Below, piece by piece: positions 31,566-41,621 of a stretch of 64,000 nucleotides of DNA. Each line of letters starts with the position of its first letter. The stretch's first letter is position 1. The position numbers and the translations under genes were made by a program. The notes beneath the pieces were generated by a model. That model searched no databases. It was not told the DNA's origin and was given only the letters and a program-made list of their open reading frames with translations. Source of the stretch: Tritrichomonas musculus (taxonomy: Eukaryota > Parabasalia > Tritrichomonadida > Tritrichomonadidae); NCBI GenBank assembly GCA_039105265.1, contig JAPFFF010000010.1, positions 1,860,001 to 1,924,000 on the forward strand, written 5' to 3'.

Positions 31566-32726
31566 ATGGATTCATACGATTTCCAAAAACAATTAATTAG
31601 AAAATATATTGAAGAAAAGAAAAAATCATACAATTCTCTTATTGAATTTCTTGATAATTCTGAAGAGAACGACAATGATCTCCAAATTCTCGAGGATGCT
31701 CTGACCACAGATGAAAAAGAAGGTAATCGAGAAGAAATGTACCTATTTCTAGAAACCATAAATAGCATTTCCACTAATCATCGCCGCAATCCCAATTTCA
31801 TTAACAAAATCGTTAAAATTCTAAAAAAATTTGAAGATCGAATCAAACAGAGCTTTTCAAACATAGAAATTTTCAATATATTCAAAAACAACAAGTATAT
31901 TCTCTATTTTCTTATCAAAAACGGTTTGATAACTTTTTCAGAGCAAGTTTATCAAATGATTCTTTATCAAACGGAATCAAACGGAATTAGGACTTGCCAC
32001 TTTTTCTATCCAGAATGCAAACAATTCATGTCTGAAGAAGAAAATGACGATTTCCAAGATTCAGATATGTATGAGGAAAAACGGTTATTAGGTGAAAATG
32101 ATTCTTACATTTGCAAACTGATTCGGCAAGATTTGGTTGAAGAATTCGTTTCTTATGTGAATCGAACGAATTTTTCGTTAATGAGTGAGATAAAGCCTTC
32201 AATTTTTGAGACAAATTCGTTTTTGATTGAGAACAATTCAATGACATTGATTGAATATTCCGCATTTTTTGGCTCAATTAAAATTTTCAAATACTTGGTA
32301 ATGAACAAAGTTAGAATGACACCATCACTTTGGTTTTTTGCAATTCATTCACGAAATGCTGACATGATTCATCTTTTAGAAAGCTATAAAATTAAGCCGC
32401 CATTCAGTAATTATACGAAATGTTTCATTGAAGCAATAAAATGTCATCATAATGAAATAGCTGAATATTTTGAACAGAACTTTTCTGATTACTTTCAATG
32501 TGATCAAGAATCAATTATTTCAAACGTCTTGATTTCGCATAACTACGCTTACTTGCCAATTAACTTTAGTGAAAGTTATGAATTTTTTTATTTGTGCAGC
32601 AACAATTATTATAAAATTGTCGATCTTTTCCTTAAGATAAAAGAAGACCAAATCAAACTCATTATCATTTTTAATCACATATTTATAAATGGAATTTTTT
32701 CAAACCATTTTCTAATGACGTTTTGA
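31566..32726 (+). CDS. DUF3447 / ankyrin-type protein, N-terminal part
   Basis: 386 residues from ATG. It resembles the trichomonad DUF3447 proteins: a helical N-terminal region (SIFNIFKNNKYILYFLIKNG), a FYPECKQFMSEEE-type segment, then LGENDSYICKLIRQDLVEEFVSY and ankyrin-like units (TLIEYSAFFGSIKIFKYLVM, SLWFFAIHSRNADMIHLLE, IKCHHNEIAEYF). These are intracellular scaffold-like repeats of unknown partner. The frame stops after a Phe/Ile-rich end, but the expected next ankyrin unit (IALQKAAEMNQTEVIYYLL) lies about 90 bp downstream in another frame, joined to LRRs. So this is probably the first part of a larger DUF3447-ankyrin-LRR gene, broken or interrupted by an unrecognised intron. Confidence 0.75.
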   Translation: MDSYDFQKQLIRKYIEEKKKSYNSLIEFLDNSEENDNDLQILEDALTTDEKEGNREEMYLFLETINSISTNHRRNPNFINKIVKILKKFEDRIKQSFSNIEIFNIFKNNKYILYFLIKNGLITFSEQVYQMILYQTESNGIRTCHFFYPECKQFMSEEENDDFQDSDMYEEKRLLGENDSYICKLIRQDLVEEFVSYVNRTNFSLMSEIKPSIFETNSFLIENNSMTLIEYSAFFGSIKIFKYLVMNKVRMTPSLWFFAIHSRNADMIHLLESYKIKPPFSNYTKCFIEAIKCHHNEIAEYFEQNFSDYFQCDQESIISNVLISHNYAYLPINFSESYEFFYLCSNNYYKIVDLFLKIKEDQIKLIIIFNHIFINGIFSNHFLMTF

Positions 32727-32853
32727 AATTTAATGATTTTTAATTCAGTTTCAAAGAAAAGTTTTTTTTTTTTAAATGAAGTTTTTTTTATTTAATTTTA
32801 TAAAATTATAAATTAAAATATTTTATAAGATTGCATTACAAAAAGCTGCTGAA

Positions 32854-34035
32854 ATGAATCAAACGGAAGTCATTTATTACTTATTATTAAATGAAAAAGA
32901 AATTTCGGGAAATATTTTTAATAATAAAATGATTATGACTAGAATTGCAATTCCTCCTTCTATAACATTGATTGGCAAAGATGCTTTTAAAGAATGTTTA
33001 TATCTAGATCAAGTATCGATACCTTGTTCAGTGCGATCAATTGGTGCCAATTCATTCAAAAAGTGCAAAGCATTGAAGCAGATATCGATTCCTTATTCGA
33101 CAACATTTATTGGCAAAAAAGCGTTCAGTAAGTGCCCCAATTTGAAGAAGGTGACAACTCATTTTTCTGTTATTCCAAACAAAACAAACGAATTAAATGA
33201 AAGCAATTCATCTGAAACATCAATTGAAAACAACGCTTTCTGCGATTGTTGGTCATTGACTGAAATATCGATTCCTTTTTCAATCACGTCGATTGGCAAC
33301 AATGCTTTTTATAAATGTTCATCATTGAAGCACATTTCGATGCCAAATTCTATAGTTACAGTTGGCAAAAGTTCCTTCAGAGAATGCAACTTATTGTCAC
33401 AAGTAAACATGTCTTCTGCACTCACTTCAATTAACTATGACACTTTTTGTGATTGTAAATCATTGAAGAAAATAACGATTCCTTCTTCAGTAAGATCGAT
33501 AGGCGAGTATGCGTTTTATCGATGCCAAAATTTGACAGAAATAAGCATTCCTTCTTCTGTAACATTTATCGGTCCTGACTCTTTCGGTGAGTGCACATCA
33601 CTAGAACAAATAACAATTCCTTCATCGGTAACTGAAATTGGAAGAGAGGCATTTAAAGGCTGCTATTCTTTGAAACAAGTTTCGCTTCCTTCTTCTCTGA
33701 CATCGATTGAGTACGACACTTTCAGTGAATGCGAATCGCTTGAGGAAATAACAATTCCATCTTCTGTCACTTTTATTAGAGACAACTCTTTTTGTGATTG
33801 CTCTTCATTGGTGGAAATATCAATTCCACCTTCTGTGGTTTCAATAGGAAGAGGAGCTTTTCAAAGATGCGGTTCATTAAAGAAAGTTTCCATTCATTCT
33901 TCTGAAATTTCAATTAAGCAGGATGTCTTCGTTGGTTGTTATTCTCTTAAAGAAATAATAATTCATTCTTCAATTAAACTTGACGACACTGGAATTGGTC
34001 CGAAAACTAAAATTTATACATTTATATCTAAATAA
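32854..34035 (+). CDS. BspA-like leucine-rich repeat protein (LRR_5)
   Basis: 393 residues from the first ATG, but coding similarity starts about 40 bp earlier: the frame from about 32812 reads an ankyrin unit (IALQKAAEMNQ...). After that come about 14 LRR units of 23 residues with the BspA/TpLRR pattern: SIPSSVTSIG, AFxxC, SLKxI. Examples are EISIPSSVTFIG and QVSLPSSLTSIEYDTF. BspA-like proteins form large families in Trichomonas and Entamoeba and some are on the cell surface. No signal peptide or membrane span is seen here. The position directly after a DUF3447 segment suggests one composite gene. Confidence 0.8.
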   Translation: MNQTEVIYYLLLNEKEISGNIFNNKMIMTRIAIPPSITLIGKDAFKECLYLDQVSIPCSVRSIGANSFKKCKALKQISIPYSTTFIGKKAFSKCPNLKKVTTHFSVIPNKTNELNESNSSETSIENNAFCDCWSLTEISIPFSITSIGNNAFYKCSSLKHISMPNSIVTVGKSSFRECNLLSQVNMSSALTSINYDTFCDCKSLKKITIPSSVRSIGEYAFYRCQNLTEISIPSSVTFIGPDSFGECTSLEQITIPSSVTEIGREAFKGCYSLKQVSLPSSLTSIEYDTFSECESLEEITIPSSVTFIRDNSFCDCSSLVEISIPPSVVSIGRGAFQRCGSLKKVSIHSSEISIKQDVFVGCYSLKEIIIHSSIKLDDTGIGPKTKIYTFISK

Positions 34036-34700
34036 AAAAAAATTTAAATATCGCTATCATTTTTTGTTTCTTTGAATTTTAAATAAACACTAATTGAGAT
34101 TGAACCATTACTAGTTAATAAATGTTTGAAATCATGTAATATTCATTATAAATAGAAAAAAAAAATGTTCTTAATAAATTGGTTAAAAATAGAACGATTC
34201 CATGTTCTTAATCAATTATTATATTAACATGGAATCGTTGCATCCAATTTGCCATGTAGTAAAATGAATCATCAAATATTTAATTTCCTATCTTTTCCAA
34301 GACTTTTCTGGATGCAACGATTTCTTGTCGGCCATACCAAAATTTCCTTGATATTTTAATCTTTATTGATTTTCTTTCCTAGTTCAATCTTGATTTCAGG
34401 TTCTTTAGACTTTTATGGATTAAATCCTAATAAAATGATAGAAATCGATATCAATAAAAAGGAAGTTTTTTTATTTATATTTATATACATACTATATACT
34501 CTATAGAGTATATAACATATGATATTGTAAAAAATCAGAAGAGGCTATGTTATAATGAAAATTTTAAAATTTTATGTTATAAAATTGAATACTTTTTTAA
34601 TACACAAATTTTCAATTCATGCTAAAAATTTTAATTCAAATTTTTTTGATTGCCCAAATATCTTATCAAAACTTTATTTTTTTTCCAGCACATTGTTTTA
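34036..34700. other. Intergenic with nested inverted repeats
   Basis: No gene. AACGATTCCATGTT at 34193-34206 is inverted at 34226-34239, and AATCGTTGCATCCA at 34233-34246 is inverted at 34309-34322, so the middle arm can pair with either side. A 22-bp AT palindrome spans 34493-34514. The frame of the next gene is open for 17 codons before its ATG but has no start there. Confidence 0.65.
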
Positions 34701-37700
34701 ATGCAACAATCCATTCATGACTTTCAGAATTTATTAGAAAATGGAGAAATCTATATATCAAATGAATATTTAAAAGAAATTCTATATAAATTCGATTTTA
34801 TTTTTTATCCAGATATTCTTCAAACAGAAGAAAAAGTAAAACAGTATGAAAACAAATCCAAAATTATCATTATTGATGAATGCATAGAGAACGACATTGA
34901 ATATTATGTCGTTTGTTTTGATAATAAATTAATTATTTTACCTCAAGAAAACAAAACAGACAATTTAACTTTATCTTCCATTTTCACTAGATTTGACGAT
35001 ATCGATGAATATTATATCCAAAACTGCGACATACAATCTGAAATCAATAAATTTTCATCAGAATTCACGATTTCAAATGAAAAAATGCAACACTTTTGGA
35101 GCATTATTGTAAATTGTTTATGTGGGTTTTTAATCAAGAAAGGTTATCAAAAATCGCGAAATAATCATGAAAAATATTTAAAAGACGAATTTGTTGAATA
35201 TAAAGAAGAAAATGCAATATTGAGAAACAAAAGTTATATTGAATTAAGAACTATTGGGAAAGGGAGTGGAGGAATAGTTAAATTAATATATCATATTCTT
35301 AAAGAAGAAGTGTTTGCATTGAAAATTCCATATGTTGAAAGTCAACATTTGAATGAACGAGAAAGAAACAATTTTTTAAACATTCGACATCCATACATTG
35401 TTTCATACATTGGTTACATTGAATTTATTAATCAACCAAAATATCTTTTGCTTGAATATGTTGAAGGCGAAACTCTTGATAAATATAATTTATCAGATTT
35501 AAATGAACAAGAAAAATATAACATCATATTTGAACTTTTTCTCTCAATTCATTATCTTCATTCACAAAATTACATCTATCGAGATTTAAGATTTAGTAAC
35601 ATCATGATAAATGAGAACAAAGATGCAATATTAATTGATTTTGATCATGCTCTAAAAGTGAATGATGAAACAAATTCATCAACAATAGATAATGAACAAA
35701 CAAGAGACTTTAATGATGAAATAAAACTATCAGAAGCAAACAAAACATACAAATCAGATGTTTTTTTATTAGGATACATCATTCATTTCATATTATATGG
35801 AAAATCTCATCAAGAGAATAACCAAAAGGAAATCAAAGAAGATTTCATCTTAGAATCATGTTTAAATAATGATCCAACCAAAAGGCCAAACATCTTTGAA
35901 ATGACAAAGATTTTTTATTCCAACTTTTTTAATAAAACTGCATTCGAAGACAAAAAAAAGCAATATTTGATTTCAATAGCATCAGAGCAAAATATTCCAG
36001 AAGCACAATTCGATCTAGGTATCATTTATTGGAAAGGACGATATGTCAAGAAAGATATCAATAAAGCGATTTATTATTATACACTCGCTGCAGATCATAA
36101 TATTCCACTAGCACAAACGATTCTAGGCGTCATTTATTATGAAGGACAATATGTAAAACAAGATATCAATAAAGCAATTCATTATTATACACTCGCTGCA
36201 GATCATAATATTCCAGGAGCACAATTCAATCTAGGCGTCATTTATTATGAAGGACAATATGTAAAACAAGATATCAATAAAGCAATTCATTATTATACAC
36301 TCGCTGCAGATCATAATATTCCAAAAGCACAATTCAATCTAGGCGTCATTTATTATGAAGGACAATATGTAAAACAAGATATCAATAAAGCAATTCATTA
36401 TTATACACTCGCTGCAGATCATAATATTCCAAAAGCACAAATGATTCTAGGCGTCATTTATTATATAGGACAATATGTAAAACAAGATATCAACAAAGCA
36501 ATTCATTATTATTCACTCGCTGCAAATCAAAATTTTCCAGAAGCACAAATGATTCTAGGAGACCTTTATTATATAGGACGATATGTCAAACAAGATATCA
36601 ACAAAGCAATTCATTATTATTCACTCGCTGCAAATCAAAATTTTCCAGAAGCACAAATGATTCTAGGAGACTTTTATTATATAGGACGATATGTCAAACA
36701 AGATATCAATAAATCAATTCATTATTATTCACTCGCTGCAAATCAAAATTTTCCAGAAGCACAATATTATCTAGGTGACCTTTATTTAATAGGACAATAT
36801 GTCAAACAAGATATCAACAAAGCAATTCATTATTATTCACTCGCTGCAAATCAAAATTTTCCAGAAGCACAAATAATTTTAGGTGATATTTATTATATAG
36901 GACAATATGTCAAACAAGATATCAACAAAGCAATTCATTATTATTCACTCGCTGCAAATCAAAATATTCCAGAAGCACAAATAATTTTAGGTGATATTTA
37001 TTATATAGGACAATATGTCAAACAAGATATCAACAAAGCAATTCATTATTATTCACTCGCTGCAAATCAAAATATTCCAGAAGCACAAATAATTTTAGGT
37101 GATATTTATTATATAGGACAATATGTCAAACAAGATATCAACAAAGCAATTCATTATTATTCACTCGCTGCAAATCAAAATTTTCCAGAAGCACAATATT
37201 ATCTAGGTGACCTTTATTTAATAGGACAATATGTCAAACAAGATATCAACAAAGCAATTCATTATTATTCACTCGCTGCAAATCAAAATATTCCAGAAGC
37301 ACAAATAATTTTAGGTGATATTTATTATATAGGACAATATGTCAAACAAGATATCAACAAAGCAATTCATTATTATTCACTCGCTGCAAATCAAAATATT
37401 CCAGAAGCACAAATAATTTTAGGTGATATTTATTATATAGGACAATATGTCAAACAAAATATCAACAAAGCAATTCATTATTATTCACTCGCTGCAAATC
37501 AAAATATTCCAGAAGCACAATATAATCTAGGTATCATTTATCATATAGGACGATATGTCAAACAAGATATCAATAAAGCAATTCATTATTATTCACTCGC
37601 TGCAAATCAAAATTTTCCAGAAGCACAATATAATCTAGGTGTCATTTATTATAAAGGACAATATGTCAAACAAGATATCAATAAAGCAATTCATTATTAT

Positions 37701-39143
37701 TCACTCGCTGCAAATCAAAATTTTCCACGAGCACAATATAATCTAGGTGACATTTATTATGAAGGGCAATATGTCAAACAAGATATCAATAAAGCAATTT
37801 ATTATTATTCACTAGCTGCAAATCAAAATTTTCCAGAAGCGCAATATAATCTAGGTTGCATTTATGATAAAGGGAAATATGTAAAACAAGATATCAACAA
37901 AGCAATTCATTATTATAAACTCGCTGCAAATCAAAATTTTCCAGAAGCACAATATCGTCTAGGTATCATTTATTACAAAGAACAATATGCCAAACAAGAT
38001 ATTAACAAGGTAATTTATTATTATTCACTCGCTGCAAATCAAAATATTCCAGAAGCACAATATAATCTAGGTATCATTTATTATGAAGGACAATATGTCG
38101 AACAAAATATCAACAAAGCAATTCATTATTTTACACTCGCTGCAAATCAAAATTTTCCAGAAGCACAATATATTCTAGGTATCATTTATTATAAAGGACG
38201 ATATGTCGAACAAGATATCAATAAATCAATTCATTATTTTACACTCGCTGCAAATCAAAATTTTCCAAAAGCACAATATAATCTAGGTGTCATTTATTAT
38301 GAAGGACGATATGTCGAACAAAATACCAACAAAGCAATTCATTATTATACACTCGCTGCAAATCAAAATATTCCAGAAGCGCAATATAATCTAGGTGCCA
38401 TTTTCTATCGAGGTAATAATATAAAGCAAGATATTAAAAAATCTCAATACTATATCATGTTAGCATCAAAGAACCATTTCAAGCAAGCTCATTTTTTTCT
38501 TGGTTTTTGGTATCAAGAGGGAATGTATGTTAAAAAGGACATTCAAAAAGCTGTTCTTTATTATAAAGAAGCATCATCATTCAATAATCAATATGCAAAA
38601 AACAATCTTGGTATTATATATAAGCACGGTTATAATGAAATTGAAGCGAGAGCTGGTAATGCAATTGTTTACTTTGAAGAAGCAATTCGGAAAAAAAATG
38701 ATTATTTATCGATGTACAACTTAGCTCATATTTACATGTACGATAAAACAATCAAACAAGATCTCAACAAATCTATTGAGTTATTAATAAGATCAATGAA
38801 TGATTTCAGACATTCATTAATTTTGTTATGTTTAGCATTACTTAAAAAATATGATTTATCTATTGAAAGAATCAAGCAGGAACTTAAACAAAGAACAGAT
38901 ATAAATAGAAGTTCAATGGAAATATTATTTAAGATAATATATAAATATATGTCATATTTTGATGTGTACTATGAATCATATCGGTACAAGGATTACTTAT
39001 ATAATGTTGAATTGGAACCAGTTAAATCATCAAAACTCAAACGCACAAATAAAAAAGATTTTCAACCAAAATATCCAAAAGCGAAAGAGCTTTCATCAGA
39101 ATTTTACAAAGGTTTTGGTGAAGATTTATATACTTTTAATTAA
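34701..39143 (+). CDS. Protein kinase-like domain with long Sel1 repeat array
   Basis: 1,480 residues from the first ATG. Residues 1-175 form an N-terminal region found in related trichomonad kinases (SIHDFQNLLENGEIYI). A kinase domain follows (about 180-425): glycine loop GKGSGGIVKL, lysine in FALKIP, and YRDLRFSN as catalytic loop. The DFG motif is replaced by DFD (LIDFDHALK) and no APE is visible, so activity is doubtful or atypical. From about residue 430 to 1245 there are about 23 Sel1 units of 36 residues (AQxxLGxIYYxGQYVKQDIN, KAIHYYSLAANQN), then three or four diverged units. Sel1 repeats are TPR-like adaptors. Many units are nearly identical in DNA, pointing to recent expansion. The upstream region is AT-rich. 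Confidence 0.88.
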   Translation: MQQSIHDFQNLLENGEIYISNEYLKEILYKFDFIFYPDILQTEEKVKQYENKSKIIIIDECIENDIEYYVVCFDNKLIILPQENKTDNLTLSSIFTRFDDIDEYYIQNCDIQSEINKFSSEFTISNEKMQHFWSIIVNCLCGFLIKKGYQKSRNNHEKYLKDEFVEYKEENAILRNKSYIELRTIGKGSGGIVKLIYHILKEEVFALKIPYVESQHLNERERNNFLNIRHPYIVSYIGYIEFINQPKYLLLEYVEGETLDKYNLSDLNEQEKYNIIFELFLSIHYLHSQNYIYRDLRFSNIMINENKDAILIDFDHALKVNDETNSSTIDNEQTRDFNDEIKLSEANKTYKSDVFLLGYIIHFILYGKSHQENNQKEIKEDFILESCLNNDPTKRPNIFEMTKIFYSNFFNKTAFEDKKKQYLISIASEQNIPEAQFDLGIIYWKGRYVKKDINKAIYYYTLAADHNIPLAQTILGVIYYEGQYVKQDINKAIHYYTLAADHNIPGAQFNLGVIYYEGQYVKQDINKAIHYYTLAADHNIPKAQFNLGVIYYEGQYVKQDINKAIHYYTLAADHNIPKAQMILGVIYYIGQYVKQDINKAIHYYSLAANQNFPEAQMILGDLYYIGRYVKQDINKAIHYYSLAANQNFPEAQMILGDFYYIGRYVKQDINKSIHYYSLAANQNFPEAQYYLGDLYLIGQYVKQDINKAIHYYSLAANQNFPEAQIILGDIYYIGQYVKQDINKAIHYYSLAANQNIPEAQIILGDIYYIGQYVKQDINKAIHYYSLAANQNIPEAQIILGDIYYIGQYVKQDINKAIHYYSLAANQNFPEAQYYLGDLYLIGQYVKQDINKAIHYYSLAANQNIPEAQIILGDIYYIGQYVKQDINKAIHYYSLAANQNIPEAQIILGDIYYIGQYVKQNINKAIHYYSLAANQNIPEAQYNLGIIYHIGRYVKQDINKAIHYYSLAANQNFPEAQYNLGVIYYKGQYVKQDINKAIHYYSLAANQNFPRAQYNLGDIYYEGQYVKQDINKAIYYYSLAANQNFPEAQYNLGCIYDKGKYVKQDINKAIHYYKLAANQNFPEAQYRLGIIYYKEQYAKQDINKVIYYYSLAANQNIPEAQYNLGIIYYEGQYVEQNINKAIHYFTLAANQNFPEAQYILGIIYYKGRYVEQDINKSIHYFTLAANQNFPKAQYNLGVIYYEGRYVEQNTNKAIHYYTLAANQNIPEAQYNLGAIFYRGNNIKQDIKKSQYYIMLASKNHFKQAHFFLGFWYQEGMYVKKDIQKAVLYYKEASSFNNQYAKNNLGIIYKHGYNEIEARAGNAIVYFEEAIRKKNDYLSMYNLAHIYMYDKTIKQDLNKSIELLIRSMNDFRHSLILLCLALLKKYDLSIERIKQELKQRTDINRSSMEILFKIIYKYMSYFDVYYESYRYKDYLYNVELEPVKSSKLKRTNKKDFQPKYPKAKELSSEFYKGFGEDLYTFN
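35990..38440 (+). repeat. 108-bp tandem repeat array encoding Sel1 units
   Basis: About 23 in-frame units of 108 bp. The central units (roughly 36480-37500) are nearly identical, and a block of four units seems duplicated as a higher-order repeat, since the rarer YYLGDLYLIGQ unit recurs four units apart. Diverged units lie at the edges. Confidence 0.85.
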
Positions 39144-39341
39144 GACATAGCATAATGTTTGATTCATTATTACATTTTTTTCTCAAATATAATATTGGTT
39201 TTTATTTACCTCCTTTTAGTTTCCAGTGATCTACTCGCAGATAAGCTCAATTGTTCATGAAAGCAGCAACCATCTCCTTAGAAGGAAATCTCATCAAAGC
39301 TTATCTCATTTCAAATTGGCCCTAAATTTCAAATTCAAGCA

Positions 39342-39389
<48 letters not shown>

Positions 39390-39637
39390 ATTCAAAGTAA
39401 GTTTTCAAGAACAAATTTGATTATCAAATCCTTACTATATTCTTTTCTTTATTAGATTTAAATATTATAAAATCTACTCTTTTTTCAATAAAAAAACATC
39501 CAAATTGTATATGCTTATTTTTTAAGGAAAAAAATTTAATTATATATGATGAATACTTCTATCAATATATCTTCCTTCATCATATAAATATCTAATTATA
39601 AAAATAACTGAAATATTTCTAGCATTAGGATATTTAT
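39144..39637. other. Intergenic with 46-A tract
   Basis: No gene between the converging kinase genes. A run of 46 A at 39343-39388 is the longest homopolymer in the window. Confidence 0.6.
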
Positions 39638-41490
39638 CTAATAAATGGAGTCCTCTACTTGCATTGTATACCAGATTAATCTTTTTGATTTGTATCCTTC
39701 TATTTCTTCAAAGTCAGGTGTGATATTGTTGATTTCTGTTTCATAGATTCCAAGAACACTGAATCGAAATGATTGTATTTTTCCATTTTTATGAAATTCG
39801 TTGAGTTTCATTTTGGTGATATCTTCATATGTGAGTTTCGCTTCTGGTGTGAATGTGGTATTTGATTCGTCAATCATTCCAATATTTTTATGATAATCTG
39901 ATGGATTTACTGTGCTGGTGAAAAAATTAGAATCTGTTCTCAGAGTATGGATTATTTCTTCGAATGTTGGTCTATCATTTGGATCATCTGACCAGCATTT
40001 CTCAATAAGATTTTTAAAGCATTCTGGAATATTTTCATCGAATTCGGGTCTTTTTTTATTCTGGACAACTTCCTTCAAAATCATTGAAGAATTTGTAAGA
40101 TTTTTGAGTGGCTTTTTGTTAGTAATTATTTCATCCATAACTAATGAAAATGCATAAACATCGCTAGCTTTGCTGTACTCTTTCATCGTGTAAACTTCGG
40201 GTGAAAGATAAATCGGTGTTCCTTTAATTTCATTACAAATTTCTGTGTTCGCTGGAAGTTCTTTAGAAAGATGAAATCCTGTCAATTTTTGGAAGAAAAG
40301 ATCATCAACATAGATGATTTCTGGCTTTAGATCTCTATGAAGAATGTTGTGTGAGTGCAAATATGACATTGCTGAAGCATTTACATATATATTGATCAGT
40401 TTTTGTGTATCGTCCCAGATTTGAATATTCACAAGTTTATTCAAAACGTCATTTAATGAATAGCGTGGAAAATATCCATTGCGAGACTGTTGGAAATGGT
40501 TTTTTATCAAAGTCTAACGGGCTGTATCCAACGAATTTAACAATTGAGGAATGAATGATTTGTGAAATAACAGACAATTCCTCTGTTAAATTAACGATAT
40601 CGTTTTCTGTAAATTGGCCAAGAGAAAGTCCAGAGCATCGTGCAGAATATTTTCATTAGAATCTTTATTTTCAATTATATAAAAAGTGCCAAAAATATTC
40701 GTATTTTCTATATTTTTATCATAATTCTCCAAGTCAAAAATTTTCTTTTCAACTTTTGAAATTGGAGAGTTTATGATATCATCAAAAAGATGGATTTCTT
40801 GGGTTGGATCATAGTCAATGAGTGATTCATCACATAACTTGACATATTTTTGAAACTCTTCGTTGTCAATTAGGTTTGTGTCGGCTTTCAAAAAATGAAC
40901 AATTTCATCAAAAGACAGCCTCTTTGTTGGATCATCCGGCCAACACTTTTGAATGAGTTCTTTGTAATAAATAGGAACTTTATAGAAATCATAATCATCT
41001 GCTGGCCTTTTTTTATCATTAACAATGCCTTGAATGTACTCAAAAAAGTTCTTATTTCGAAAAAGTTTTTCCTGTTGAAAAATTTCATAGCAAACAACTG
41101 AAAAAGCAAAGACATCGCTCGCTTTGCTGTAATTTTTGAAAAAATAAACTTCGGGCGCATAATATTTAAAGTTCCCTTTGTATTTCGAAAAGCGATCCAT
41201 TGAATTCGCTGGCTGTTTTGCTGTTTGAAATGGTGAGAATTGAAATCCTGACAATTTTGCAATTCTCAATGAATAATGTCATACGAATGCAAATAAGACA
41301 TTGCAGATGCAATTCCATAAATAATTATGTATTTTTTAACATCAAATTCTAATGATCTGAAATCTATATCACGTGATTCGAGTATTTGACGTAATGTTCT
41401 TTTTATTGGTGTATCTGTAATAATAACTGGTCGCGAGTTTTTGTATATTTGATGATTGAAGGATGGCTGAATTTTGATTATCAAAAATTT
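39638..41490 (-). pseudogene. Decayed tandem TKL-type kinase gene
   Basis: The - strand carries pieces of two kinase domains in several frames. First unit: SRPVIITD, then YGIASAMSYLHSYDIIH ending in a stop where HRDLKP should follow, then IAKLSGFQFS, YYAPEVYF and CWPDDPTKRLSFDEIV (41484-40586). Second unit: LTEELSVISQ and VKFVGYSP in one frame near 40.5-40.6 kb, then in another frame SYLHSHNILHRDLKPEIIYVDD, GTPIYLSPEVY, CWSDDPNDRPTFEEII (40510-39638). The same order and phrases occur in the intact three-kinase gene at 54.9 kb. At least three frame breaks and the missing HRDLK of unit 1 make it non-functional as a whole. The second unit's C-lobe is still intact. Confidence 0.75.
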
Positions 41491-41621
41491 GTTATCTAAG
41501 ATTGCTTCATGTATGGTCTAAAACTTTCAGTGAAGATTTGCATTTTTCCATGAAAATATAGTTTAATCAATTGATTTTTAAAAAGATATAAAAAAATAAA
41601 ATAAAAGATTTATTAATTAAA

